Source: an uncultured Dorea sp.
GTDB taxonomy: Bacteria > Bacillota > Clostridia > Lachnospirales > Lachnospiraceae
Reading direction: 5' to 3'
Assembly: GCA_934307335.1 (NCBI GenBank)
Contig: CAKRCL010000049.1
Location: 1-12,725 of the forward strand
Length of the DNA: 12,725 nucleotides
Shown here in pieces: positions 1-6,953 of this stretch. The notes beneath the pieces were generated by a model. It made no database searches. It was not told the origin of the DNA and saw only the letters and a program-made list of their open reading frames with translations. The first letter of the stretch is position 1; every line of letters starts with the position of its first letter. Position numbers and translations under genes: made by a program.

Positions 1-40
1 CTTGTAGGTATTCATCACACACTACAAAAAGCTCTTTTTC

Positions 41-376
41 TTACTTCAATAACATAAATACAATGACTGCTGCTACCACAACAATCGCAATTGCTAAAAT
101 AATGATCGGTGCCTTAGACACCTTTTCTTCCTCAACTGAAAGCATATCATCATATGCTTTTTTCATCTCTCGTTCACGTTTATCACGAACATCCTTTGGA
201 GGAATATTAGAATACTTCTGTACCTTTTTTACTGATTCTTTCTTTATCTCTTTCTTTGGCTCCTCATTCTGATGCTGAGGAACTTTATATTTTTTCTTAC
301 ATGTATAACAAAGCATATAATTGGAATCTTTTTTGCTTGGTTTCAGCGGTCCGCCACAAGTTGGACACTTCATCAT
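41..376 (-). CDS. Small zinc-ribbon protein with C-terminal membrane anchor
   Basis: Unrecognised protein of about 111 aa. The N-terminus has two CxxC pairs (C4/C7 and C23/C26, numbered from the first ATG) typical of a zinc ribbon. A charged, Lys/Glu-rich linker follows (residues 35-88), and then one hydrophobic segment at about 89-110 ending in a single Lys. This predicts a tail-anchored membrane protein with a cytoplasmic zinc-binding head. The start is one of two tandem ATGs (376 or 373), 5 or 8 nt after an AGGAGG. An in-frame GTG at 382 overlaps that Shine-Dalgarno and is an unlikely start. The gene follows glyA after 26 nt with no visible promoter, so it is probably co-transcribed with it. 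Zinc-ribbon/TM proteins of this build are common in Clostridia, but I cannot assign a function. I see no convincing terminator in the remaining 40 bases. Confidence 0.8.
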   Translation of the reverse strand: MMKCPTCGGPLKPSKKDSNYMLCYTCKKKYKVPQHQNEEPKKEIKKESVKKVQKYSNIPPKDVRDKREREMKKAYDDMLSVEEEKVSKAPIIILAIAIVVVAAVIVFMLLK

Positions 377-402
377 CGACACCTCCTATTGATTATCTTT
401 CT

Positions 403-1638
403 CTAGATTAATGGATATTTTTCAGTCAGAGTTTTTACCATCTCACGTACTTTTTCAATGTTATCTTCGCTTTTGATTACAAGTGCAATGCTTTCTGCAA
501 TAACATCCATATCCTCTTCCACCATTCCTCTTGTTGTTACAGCTGGGGTTCCAAGTCTTACACCACTTGTAACAAATGGTGAGCGTGGATCATTCGGAAT
601 TGTGTTCTTATTACATGTAATATGTGCTTCATCAAGACGACGCTCCAGTTCTTTTCCTGTAACTTCTTCATCACGAAGATCCACAAGCATCAGATGATTA
701 TCCGTTCCTCCTGAAACAATCTTCACTCCACGAGATTGTAATCCTTTGCAAAGTGCCTGTGCATTAGTCAAAACTTGTTTCTGATATTCTATAAATTCTG
801 GCTGCAATGCTTCTTTAAAGCAAATAGCTTTTCCGGCAATTACATGCTCAAGCGGTCCACCCTGAATTCCAGGAAATACTGCTTTATTAAAGTTAAACTT
901 GTCTGCCGCTTCTTGGTTACAAAGAATCATACCACCTCTTGGACCACGAAGAGTCTTATGAGTAGTAGTTGTTGTTACATGCGCATAAGGAATCGGGCTT
1001 GGATGCAGTCCTGCTGCAACAAGACCTGCAATATGAGCCATATCTACCATCAGATATGCTCCGGCCTCATCAGCAATCTCACGGAATTTCTTAAAGTCAA
1101 TAATTCTCGCATAAGCACTCGCTCCAGCTATAATCAACTTTGGTCTCTCTCTCAAAGCAATCTCTCTGACATTGTCATAATCGATCACGCCTTCTTCATT
1201 CACACCATAGGATACAATATTAAAATACTTTCCGGAAATATTGACTGGTGATCCATGTGTCAAATGTCCGCCATGATCCAGATTCATTCCCATCACTTTA
1301 TCACCTGGTTCAAGCATTGCAAAAAATACTGCCAGATTTGCCTGTGCTCCTGAATGCGGCTGAACATTCACATAATCACAACCAAATAATTTTTTTGCTC
1401 TCTCTCTCGCAAGATTCTCTACAACATCTACACACTGACATCCACCATAATATCTCTTTCCCGGATATCCTTCTGCATATTTGTTCGTAAGTGGACTTCC
1501 CATAGCAGCCATGACTGCTTTGCTTACCCAGTTTTCAGATGCAATCAACTCAATGTGGGAATCTTGTCTCTCCATCTCTGCTTTGATTGCATCTGCTATT
1601 TCACTATCTGTCTTTTCAATTTCATCAAATGTATACAT
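403..1638 (-). CDS. glyA: Serine hydroxymethyltransferase
   Basis: PLP enzyme of the cytoplasm that interconverts serine plus tetrahydrofolate with glycine plus 5,10-methylene-tetrahydrofolate, the main source of one-carbon units for purine, thymidylate and methionine synthesis. The 411-aa length is typical of bacterial SHMT. Visible hallmarks are the N-terminal LIASEN motif (31-36), the [15 protein letters not shown] substrate-loop region (52-66), VDMAHIAGL (198-206) and the PLP-binding segment [15 protein letters not shown] with the Schiff-base lysine at K228. The ATG at 1638 is preceded by AGGAGG with a 9-nt spacer. A promoter lies in the short gap after htrA and reaches into the htrA 3' end, so glyA is probably transcribed independently, followed by the zinc-ribbon gene. 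Nothing in the protein looks unusual. Confidence 0.98.
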   Translation of the reverse strand: MYTFDEIEKTDSEIADAIKAEMERQDSHIELIASENWVSKAVMAAMGSPLTNKYAEGYPGKRYYGGCQCVDVVENLARERAKKLFGCDYVNVQPHSGAQANLAVFFAMLEPGDKVMGMNLDHGGHLTHGSPVNISGKYFNIVSYGVNEEGVIDYDNVREIALRERPKLIIAGASAYARIIDFKKFREIADEAGAYLMVDMAHIAGLVAAGLHPSPIPYAHVTTTTTHKTLRGPRGGMILCNQEAADKFNFNKAVFPGIQGGPLEHVIAGKAICFKEALQPEFIEYQKQVLTNAQALCKGLQSRGVKIVSGGTDNHLMLVDLRDEEVTGKELERRLDEAHITCNKNTIPNDPRSPFVTSGVRLGTPAVTTRGMVEEDMDVIAESIALVIKSEDNIEKVREMVKTLTEKYPLI

Positions 1639-1643
1639 AGCCC

Positions 1644-1662
1644 TGTCCCTCCTATGGGGACA
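1644..1662. promoter_or_regulatory. Operator-like palindrome at the glyA start region
   Basis: TGTCCC and GGGACA form a 6-bp perfect inverted repeat with a 7-nt centre. It lies directly downstream of the glyA -10 box and overlaps the predicted transcription start and the Shine-Dalgarno. It could be a repressor site or, in transcripts reading through from htrA, a hairpin holding the ribosome-binding site in its loop. No regulator is identified. Confidence 0.3.
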
Positions 1663-1691
1663 ATTATATCATTTTTATGATTTACTTCCAA
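1663..1691 (-). promoter_or_regulatory. glyA promoter (sigma-A type, extended -10)
   Basis: On the minus strand a -35 box TTGGAA (1691-1686) is separated by 17 nt from a perfect TATAAT (1668-1663), which is preceded by TGA, an extended -10. The -35 lies inside the last codons of htrA. The predicted start, near 1656, leaves a leader of under 20 nt containing the glyA AGGAGG. Assignment is by consensus only. Confidence 0.65.
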
Positions 1692-2928
1692 GTGTAACTT
1701 CGACAGTTTTTTCTGTATATTCTCCATTATTTGCAGGAATTTGCACGGTCACCTTAACTTTATCACCAACACGGTAATACTGAAGCTGCTCTTTCAATGC
1801 ATTCATATCACTGATCGTTGCTCCTTCCAGTCCTGTGATAACACTTCCCTTTGTAAGCCCTGCCTGCTGAGCTCCACCATTCTTTACTACCTCTGAAATA
1901 TATACACCAGTAGGCATATTATACATCTTTGCACTCTCATCAGATACATCTACACCTTGGATCCCAAGATATCCTTGTTCTGCCTCAGACACTTTCGTCT
2001 TTGTCTCCTGATTCATCAAACTCTGAATCGTATCACTTGCATCAGAAATCGGGATTGCATATCCCATACCTTCTACACTACTTGTTGCAACTTTTGCTGT
2101 GTTAATTCCAATCACTTCACCATTGGCGTTCAGAAGTGCTCCTCCACTGTTACCTGGATTGATAGCTGCATCTGTCTGAATCAATGTCCCGCCTTCATAA
2201 CCATCAAGAGAACGCTCGGTTGCAGATACAATACCTGCTGTTACTGACTGTCCATATCCAAGTGCATTACCAATTGCCACAACCTGCTCTCCTACTTGAA
2301 GTTTTGTAGAATCCCCCATAGTAGCAACTGCAATTTCATCCATCGTTGAATCTTTTACGTCACTAAGCTTAACTGCTACAACCGCAAGGTCTTTTGTTGA
2401 ATCTGTTCCTTTTATATTGGCCTCAACACTTTCATTATCTACAAATGAAACTGTCAGTTTTTCATTTCCTGCTACCACATGATTATTCGTCAAAATTAAA
2501 AGCTCGCTATCTGTCTGTCCGATAATAATACCAGATCCCACGCTTGTGCTTTCCTGTTGCTGTGTTCCTCCAAAGAAACTCTGTACTTCCTGCACACTCA
2601 TGTTCGTAATAGATACGATTGACGGCATTGCATTCTTGGCAATCGTTGCAATATCAGAAGTTCCTGTACTTCCAGAAGATGTTGTCAACTTCGCACTGTC
2701 TACTGTCTGAGCTGTTTTTGCAGTCTTACTATTGGAAGTAGTAGTACCAAATATCTTAGCTCCCACATAATTTCCAGCTTGAAATGTCACACTTGCTGCA
2801 AGGCCAAATGCAAGGCCGACACATACAACTTTCACTGGTTTAGGTATCTTTCTATTCTTTTTTGGTTTCGGATTCTCCTCATTCATGTTATCGGGTTCTG
2901 GTTTATAATAAGTATATTGATTTTCCAT
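1675..2928 (-). CDS. htrA: HtrA/DegP-family membrane serine protease with PDZ domain
   Basis: Surface quality-control protease that degrades misfolded exported proteins. The 417-aa protein has a cytoplasmic, charged N-terminus (1-32), one membrane segment (about 33-56), a Ser/Thr-rich linker (60-95), a trypsin-like domain (about 95-305) and one PDZ domain (about 318-412). The catalytic triad is visible: H150 in LTNNHVV, D180 in STKDLAVV and S261 in NPGNSGGALL. This layout matches Gram-positive HtrA/YkdA/YvtA-type proteins. The ATG at 2928 follows AAGGAG with a suitable spacer. Upstream is the terminator of the neighbouring gene. Only a weak -10-like TACAAT (2963-2968) is visible, so the promoter is uncertain. 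In Bacillus such genes are controlled by the CssRS two-component system; whether that holds here cannot be seen. Confidence 0.95.
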   Translation of the reverse strand: MENQYTYYKPEPDNMNEENPKPKKNRKIPKPVKVVCVGLAFGLAASVTFQAGNYVGAKIFGTTTSNSKTAKTAQTVDSAKLTTSSGSTGTSDIATIAKNAMPSIVSITNMSVQEVQSFFGGTQQQESTSVGSGIIIGQTDSELLILTNNHVVAGNEKLTVSFVDNESVEANIKGTDSTKDLAVVAVKLSDVKDSTMDEIAVATMGDSTKLQVGEQVVAIGNALGYGQSVTAGIVSATERSLDGYEGGTLIQTDAAINPGNSGGALLNANGEVIGINTAKVATSSVEGMGYAIPISDASDTIQSLMNQETKTKVSEAEQGYLGIQGVDVSDESAKMYNMPTGVYISEVVKNGGAQQAGLTKGSVITGLEGATISDMNALKEQLQYYRVGDKVKVTVQIPANNGEYTEKTVEVTLGSKS

Positions 2929-3020
2929 ATCAATAATCTCCTTTCCTTCATTTCTGTAATAAATTGTAACTGGAAAATGTGTTGGAATTGTGATAAAACC
3001 TTGTTAAATCTATAAACTTC

Positions 3021-3055
3021 TAAAAAAGAGTGTACACTTCAAAAATGTACACCCT
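3021..3055 (-). terminator. Intrinsic terminator after the exported protein gene
   Basis: On the minus strand AGGGTGTACA (3055-3046) pairs with TGTACACTCT (3036-3027) around a 9-nt loop. The stem has 10 pairs including one G-U and runs into a T6 tract. It sits 16 nt beyond the stop codon of the gene starting at 3652 and separates that unit from htrA. Confidence 0.9.
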
Positions 3056-3070
3056 TCTTTCTTATATTTA

Positions 3071-3652
3071 TTAACTATTATTCTCCGAAATATCATATGC
3101 ATTCTTTAATTCATTCACCGTTTCTCTCAAAAGTGCATCCGACTGCAATGCCTGATTATATGCATTATTTACAGTCTGAAACAGTTTCTGCACATCTCGA
3201 TGCCCTGTTAATCTGGCAATATATTTCTGCAATTCATGATTCTCCGGCTTTTCAGCTAATTGTATCTGGCCTTCGTTTCTCTCAATATAAAATGTCATAA
3301 GTCCAGGCACTTCTGTGTAAATTCCCCGTATTTTCATATCATAAGTCACAAATGCAACATATGTATCAGATTCTTTTGCCATTTTTGTATACACATGTAA
3401 ATTATGATAGGCCTCTACATAACCTGCCTTGACCTGTGTTTCATTAAAATACTTTCTAACAGCTTCATTTATATCCGGAATAGTATCTTCCAATAGCGGA
3501 TTTGCCTCCTCTGACTCACATTCCAAATAAATAGCCTGTACTTTTGGCGAACTTATCTTTTGTACCTTCTGTGCTTCTTCTCTGGTAAATCCATATCCCG
3601 CTGCTCCTGTTACTAAAAAAAGAAGCAGGAGGATAATCCACCTTTTTTTCAT
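3071..3652 (-). CDS. Small exported or membrane-anchored protein of unknown function
   Basis: I do not recognise this 193-aa protein. It starts with Met-Lys-Lys-Arg and a hydrophobic run (about 5-20), a signal peptide or N-terminal anchor. No lipobox cysteine is present, so it is not a lipoprotein. The remainder (about 35-190) is soluble, with alternating hydrophobic beta-like strands around residues 95-130 and a predicted helical C-terminus (about 135-185). That pattern might fit an NTF2-like alpha/beta fold, but this is a guess. The ATG at 3652 lies 6 nt after GGAGG; an in-frame GTG at 3667 overlaps that Shine-Dalgarno and is unlikely to be used. The gene begins only 35 nt after the 3' end of tRNA-Arg with no terminator between, so it is probably transcribed with the tRNA. 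A strong terminator closes the unit. Confidence 0.85.
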   Translation of the reverse strand: MKKRWIILLLLFLVTGAAGYGFTREEAQKVQKISSPKVQAIYLECESEEANPLLEDTIPDINEAVRKYFNETQVKAGYVEAYHNLHVYTKMAKESDTYVAFVTYDMKIRGIYTEVPGLMTFYIERNEGQIQLAEKPENHELQKYIARLTGHRDVQKLFQTVNNAYNQALQSDALLRETVNELKNAYDISENNS

Positions 3653-3687
3653 AGATTTCCTCCACACATCAGTACATTTCTTTCATA

Positions 3688-3759
3688 CACACCCGGGCGG
3701 ATTCGAACCGCCGCTCCCGCCTCCGGAGGGCGGTGCTCTATCCCCTGAGCTACGGGTGC
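3688..3759 (-). tRNA. tRNA-Arg (anticodon CCG)
   Basis: The cloverleaf is complete on the minus strand. The acceptor GCACCCG pairs with CGGGTGT, with a G-U at the terminal pair. The D-stem is GCTC/GAGC, the anticodon stem is CCGCC/GGCGG with loop CTCCGGA, the variable loop has 4 nt, and the T-stem is GGCGG/CCGCC with loop TTCGAAT. The discriminator base is G. Anticodon CCG (3726-3724) reads the arginine codon CGG. No CCA is encoded, so it must be added after transcription. The tRNA is 72 nt long. Confidence 0.96.
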
Positions 3760-3779
3760 TTAATAAAATCGACTTTGTA

Positions 3780-3808
3780 ATAGTAACACATTTACTCTAC
3801 AAAGTAAA
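3780..3808 (-). promoter_or_regulatory. Promoter for tRNA-Arg and the following gene
   Basis: Minus-strand TTTACT (3808-3803) and TACTAT (3785-3780) are separated by 17 nt, and the -10 is preceded by TGT, an extended -10. The predicted start falls about 10-15 nt before the tRNA 5' end. Each box matches the consensus at 4 of 6 positions, so this is a moderate call. Confidence 0.5.
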
Positions 3809-3835
3809 GTAAATGTACCGGATATTTTTCTACAC

Positions 3836-3885
3836 AAAATGCCAGACAAAATCGTATAAAGCCATACTTTCTCATCCGGCATTTT
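3836..3885 (-). terminator. Hairpin terminator after the DUF5688-type gene
   Basis: Arms 3875-3885 and 3836-3846 form an 11-bp stem with one G-U (AAAATGCCGGA with TCTGGCATTTT). The 28-nt loop contains a second small stem, GTAT/ATAC. On the minus strand the stem ends in TTTTGTG, a weak U-tract. On the plus strand it ends in T6, so it could stop transcription in both directions. Confidence 0.6.
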
Positions 3886-3926
3886 TTCTAACTTCCTGCT
3901 CTTAAGTTTTCTACATTACATTTTTC

Positions 3927-4802
3927 TTATACATGAAGTGCCTGATCTTTTCGATCATAATAATAAACTTGATCTGACAAAATCTCTTCATCCGGAACTT
4001 GCGTCTCATTCACCTCTCGCAACATCTCTGTCAATATTCTTCTTCCCGGCGATGCGCTCTCCGGAACAATAATCATCTCGTGAACACTACTTGGAATAAC
4101 ATAAAAATTCTCTTTCAGGCATAAAGCAATTCCCGCAAGTCGATCTGGATATAAAATGACAGCCGCACCATAATTCCGATGCTTATTTGTCACTACATAC
4201 ATTTGTTCCTCCGGACATTTTTCTCGAATCCCCGTTAATTCTGATATCAAATCACTCATGGATAAAAATTCACCCGGCAGTTCACACCACGTATTATGTC
4301 TTGCCTTTTCGTAAATGTCTTCTTTTGTTGTGTTCCATAATTTCAGATGTGAATTTCTTATTGTCATAGTCACCATTCCATAATCTTCCACATCTAAAAG
4401 TACACAAAAAATAATTGCCAGATCCAGATATGGTACAAAAGGAATATCTTTTAAAAGTTCTTTATTAGCTTCACATCCCACAAGTCGATAAATGATCTTT
4501 TCTTTTATCCGTTCGTATTCAACAAGCTTTTTTTCATCCCATGGTCTGTCTTTTTTCAGTTCTTCATATAGCTCAACTACTTCTTTTGCAATCTGATCCG
4601 TTCCTTTGCCGCCAAGAAACTGTTGATAATATTCCTCCAGATAAATAGTCGGCGCAATATTCGTTCTTTCATCTTCGATCAGAATTCCACATCTCTGCGT
4701 CCCATTATTCTTTCGAACTGTGCGTGCACTGATCGTAATCTTCGGCTCGATCTCCTCTCTCACCTTTTTCTCTACTGTCTCTACAAACTCCTTATACTCC
4801 AT
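3927..4802 (-). CDS. DUF5688-family protein of unknown function
   Basis: This 291-aa soluble protein has no signal peptide or membrane helix. Its sequence pattern matches what I recall of DUF5688, a family found mainly in Lachnospiraceae and related Clostridia, often in several copies per genome and with no established function. Features include a Glu/Lys-rich N-terminus (MEYKEFVETVEKK), an early hydrophobic-strand region with the segment APTIYLEEYY (about 50-59), a central hydrophobic stretch (LDLAIIFCVLL, about 126-136) and a C-terminal part (about 200-270) with the NKHRNYGAAVILYP segment. The ATG at 4802 is preceded by AAAGGAG at a short spacing. The gene appears monocistronic: its promoter overlaps the efp terminator and its own hairpin terminator follows. 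Family assignment is from memory of the pattern and was not searched. Confidence 0.85.
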   Translation of the reverse strand: MEYKEFVETVEKKVREEIEPKITISARTVRKNNGTQRCGILIEDERTNIAPTIYLEEYYQQFLGGKGTDQIAKEVVELYEELKKDRPWDEKKLVEYERIKEKIIYRLVGCEANKELLKDIPFVPYLDLAIIFCVLLDVEDYGMVTMTIRNSHLKLWNTTKEDIYEKARHNTWCELPGEFLSMSDLISELTGIREKCPEEQMYVVTNKHRNYGAAVILYPDRLAGIALCLKENFYVIPSSVHEMIIVPESASPGRRILTEMLREVNETQVPDEEILSDQVYYYDRKDQALHV

Positions 4803-4858
4803 AGGTCTCCTTTCCCCGGACAGTAGCTCTTTCTGTGTTAAAATATTATGGTATATGA

Positions 4859-4887
4859 ATTATAAAAAAGCCCTGCAAAAAATGCAA
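4859..4887 (-). promoter_or_regulatory. Candidate promoter for the DUF5688-type gene, nested in the efp terminator
   Basis: Minus-strand TTGCAT (4887-4882) is followed after 17 nt by a perfect TATAAT (4864-4859). The -35 lies in the 5' arm of the efp terminator hairpin and the -10 starts in its T-tract. The predicted start is near 4852, about 50 nt before the ATG. The -35 matches only TTG of the consensus. Confidence 0.5.
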
Positions 4888-4894
4888 GGCTTTT
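4864..4894 (-). terminator. Intrinsic terminator of efp
   Basis: Minus-strand AAAGCCTTGCA (4893-4883) and TGCAGGGCTTT (4877-4867) form an 11-bp stem with one G-U around a five-T loop, followed by a T-tract. It lies about 30 nt after the efp stop codon. Confidence 0.9.
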
Positions 4895-4925
4895 ATCAAT
4901 TCTTTTTCTTATGATTTTCTTAAGC

Positions 4926-5483
4926 TTATGCTCTGGAAAGATACTCGCCAGAACGTGTGTCAATTTTGATGACCTCTCCTTCATTAACAAAAAGAGGAAC
5001 CATAACCTGAGCACCTGTCTCAACGATAGCTGGTTTTGTAGCACCAGTTGCAGTGTTACCTTTTACACCTGGCTCAGACTCTGTAATCAGAAGTTCAACA
5101 GTTGTCGGTGGGTCAATTGCAAATACTTTACCCTGATAAGATTTCAGTGTAACATCTGTTCCCTCTTTTACAAACTTCAAGCTGTCTCCAACATCCTCAG
5201 AGTCAACCGGAACCTGCTCAAATGTCTCATTATCCATGAAGTAGTAAAGATTTCCATCAACGTAAGAATACTGCATTGTCTTTCTCTCGATAAATGCTTT
5301 CTTTAATACATCTTTAGATGGGTTAAATGTTCTCTCAACTACACCACCATTGATTACGTCTTTTAATTTTGTACGAACAAAAGCAGAACCTTTACCTGGT
5401 TTTACATGTAAAAATTCCAAACATTCATATACCTTTCCGTCGATCTCATACGTCGTACCTTTTTCAATATAAGCATCAGCCAT
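4926..5483 (-). CDS. efp: Elongation factor P
   Basis: EF-P enters stalled ribosomes at the E site and helps form peptide bonds in proline-rich stretches. The protein is 185 aa, the usual length, with an N-terminal KOW-like domain (1-62) and two OB-fold domains (about 65-128 and 129-185). The conserved loop PGKGSAF carries the lysine that many bacteria modify, here K31. The C-terminal VPLFVNEGEVIKIDTRSGEYLSRA-type ending is characteristic. The N-terminus MADAYIEKGTTYEIDG differs from the more usual start of the family (MISAGDFRNG type). The start is fixed by AAGGAGG 9 nt before the ATG at 5483; the frame is open further upstream but has no ribosome-binding site there. No lysine-modifying enzyme is seen in this window. 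The gene has its own promoter and terminator. Confidence 0.97.
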   Translation of the reverse strand: MADAYIEKGTTYEIDGKVYECLEFLHVKPGKGSAFVRTKLKDVINGGVVERTFNPSKDVLKKAFIERKTMQYSYVDGNLYYFMDNETFEQVPVDSEDVGDSLKFVKEGTDVTLKSYQGKVFAIDPPTTVELLITESEPGVKGNTATGATKPAIVETGAQVMVPLFVNEGEVIKIDTRSGEYLSRA

Positions 5484-5540
5484 TGTATATATCCTCCTTA
5501 ATCGCACCCGAATGGCGCTTTGTACGTTTTCACTTTTATC

Positions 5541-5569
5541 ATTTTATAATAGATTGCGCCTTTTTTCAA
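5541..5569 (-). promoter_or_regulatory. efp promoter
   Basis: Minus-strand TTGAAA (5569-5564) and TAAAAT (5546-5541) are separated by exactly 17 nt, each matching the consensus at 5 of 6 positions. The -35 begins immediately after the yqeG stop codon (5572-5570). The predicted leader is about 50 nt. Confidence 0.75.
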
Positions 5570-6079
5570 CTATTTTTTCGTCTCTTTCCTACTTCTTCTA
5601 TAAAAATACAGCACAATCTTCTCCAAATACCTCTTCAACACAATCTGAATCTCTTCTTTTGGATGAATTGGTTTCACAAGAATATTAGAAATCCCTGTTC
5701 TTTTAGCCCCCCACACATCGGTAAATAACTGATCTCCGATGAACACACTGTTTGTCTCATCCGTTCCCATAATCTCCATCGCTTTGCGATAATTCTTCGT
5801 AGATGGCTTATGAGCATTATATACATAATCCACCTGGATCGGCTCATTGAACATCTTTACACGAGGCTCCTGGTTATTAGAAATCAAACAACATTTAAAT
5901 CCTATCTTCTTCAATCTTTCAAATAAAGCAATCGCCCTGTCATCCGCCGGAGCACCATGCGGTACAAGTGTATTATCAATATCAAAAATCAGACCTCGAT
6001 ACCCTTCCTCATATAACTTTTCAAAATCTATTACATACGTAGAAGCCACGTATCTATCCGGGAAAAATCTGTCAAACAT
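5570..6079 (-). CDS. yqeG: YqeG-family HAD (subclass IIIA) phosphatase
   Basis: A 169-aa cytoplasmic HAD-superfamily hydrolase of the YqeG type, whose natural substrate is not established. Motif I, DIDNT, holds the nucleophile D33 and the acid/base D35. Motif II is SNN (67-69), motif III is K91 in HKPS, and motif IV is GDQ (115-117) with D121 following. The short cap-less layout and the basic C-terminus (RRSRKETKK) fit this family. The ATG directly follows the TAA of the chorismate mutase/shikimate kinase gene with no gap, and its GGAG is inside that gene's last codons, so the two are probably translationally coupled. In Bacillus yqeG lies beside yqeH and aroE, so a link to shikimate genes is familiar. 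The efp promoter starts right after its stop codon. Confidence 0.93.
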   Translation of the reverse strand: MFDRFFPDRYVASTYVIDFEKLYEEGYRGLIFDIDNTLVPHGAPADDRAIALFERLKKIGFKCCLISNNQEPRVKMFNEPIQVDYVYNAHKPSTKNYRKAMEIMGTDETNSVFIGDQLFTDVWGAKRTGISNILVKPIHPKEEIQIVLKRYLEKIVLYFYRRSRKETKK

Positions 6080-6865
6080 TTACTCCACATCCATTTCTGT
6101 CAATCTCTGTACTAATTCTTCACACACTTGAAGAATCGTCTTATGATCCGTATTTACAATAATATCTGCTGCCGCTTCATATTTTTCGCGACGTTCTTCC
6201 ATAAGTGCTGCAATACCTTTTACATTCTTTCTTCCTGCAAGTACCGGTCTGTCATCAGAATTTTTCACACGTTCATAGACTTCTTCCGGACTGGCAGTCA
6301 AAAGTACCACTCTTCCATTCTTTTTCATCTGTTCAACATTACATTCTCTGAGTGCAACTCCGCCCCCACAGGAAATGAGTACATTTTTTCTGCTCTGCAT
6401 TTTTTTCAAAAGTTCTGTCTCAAGGTCTCGGAAGTATTCTTCACCATAAGTCTCAAAAATATCCGGAATACTCATACCTTCCTCTTTTGCGATTTCCTGA
6501 TCCATCTCTACAACATCCATCGCAAACATCATGCTCAGATAATCTGCTACGGTCGACTTTCCGGCTCCCATAAATCCAATCATCACAATATTATAATCAA
6601 ACAGCTTTCTTGCCTGAATCTTCTTACTATTCATGCGAATACATTCGAAAATGTTAATAATCTCTTCTCTGTATTTGTTACCTTCCAGTTTTTGTTCCAG
6701 TCTGACCGCCTGCTTCATCTCCTGCTGCGGTTGTAAGATCGATATTCCATACTCTTCCTTATAAGCCATGATTTTCTCAATGATAACACTTCTTTCCACA
6801 AGTGCATCTATGATTTTATCATCACAAAGTGCCAGACTCTCTCTGTACATTTCTAAATCGTTCAT
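6080..6865 (-). CDS. Bifunctional chorismate mutase (AroQ) / shikimate kinase (AroK) fusion
   Basis: This 261-aa fusion joins two steps of aromatic amino acid synthesis. Residues 1-86 look like an AroQ chorismate mutase (chorismate to prephenate), and 91-255 are a shikimate kinase (ATP phosphorylation of shikimate). Kinase hallmarks are the Walker A GFMGAGKST (97-105), D122, FRDLE with R146, the triple glycine at 167-169, RPVL (206-209) and a late EERREKYE segment. In the mutase part my alignment to the E. coli P-protein places R8, R25, K36, E49 and Q84 at the conserved R11, R28, K39, E52 and Q88 positions, but Q45 and Q48 replace D48 and R51. Activity of that domain is therefore less certain. 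GGGAG lies 6 nt before the ATG at 6865. It has its own promoter and is followed directly by yqeG. Confidence 0.93.
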   Translation of the reverse strand: MNDLEMYRESLALCDDKIIDALVERSVIIEKIMAYKEEYGISILQPQQEMKQAVRLEQKLEGNKYREEIINIFECIRMNSKKIQARKLFDYNIVMIGFMGAGKSTVADYLSMMFAMDVVEMDQEIAKEEGMSIPDIFETYGEEYFRDLETELLKKMQSRKNVLISCGGGVALRECNVEQMKKNGRVVLLTASPEEVYERVKNSDDRPVLAGRKNVKGIAALMEERREKYEAAADIIVNTDHKTILQVCEELVQRLTEMDVE

Positions 6866-6924
6866 CTATTACTCCCATATTCTATAAAGTCTTAAAATTA
6901 TGCTTCTTCATTCTTAACGGGTGT

Positions 6925-6953
6925 ATTATACCAACAATTATTATTTTTCGCAA
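6925..6953 (-). promoter_or_regulatory. Promoter of the chorismate mutase/shikimate kinase-yqeG operon
   Basis: Minus-strand TTGCGA (6953-6948) is followed after 17 nt by a perfect TATAAT (6930-6925) with TGG in front, an extended -10. The -35 lies in the last codons of the amidase. The predicted leader is about 50 nt, and I see no attenuator or riboswitch-like structure in it. Confidence 0.75.

Noticed and set aside
25..38. A/T-flanked AGCTC palindrome after the zinc-ribbon gene as a terminator
   Set aside because: The two halves leave no room for a hairpin loop, and there is no proper stem followed by a T-tract.
775..1251. Long plus-strand open frames opposite glyA, and similar ones opposite aroQ-aroK and groEL
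   Set aside because: They lie antisense to well-supported genes, have unlikely amino-acid composition (Cys-, Ser- and Phe-rich) and lack good ribosome-binding sites.
5514..5560. GGCGC and GCGCC inverted repeat around the efp promoter
   Set aside because: The arms are short and about 36 nt apart, and one lies in the promoter spacer, so efp transcripts would not contain both. It has no T-tract.
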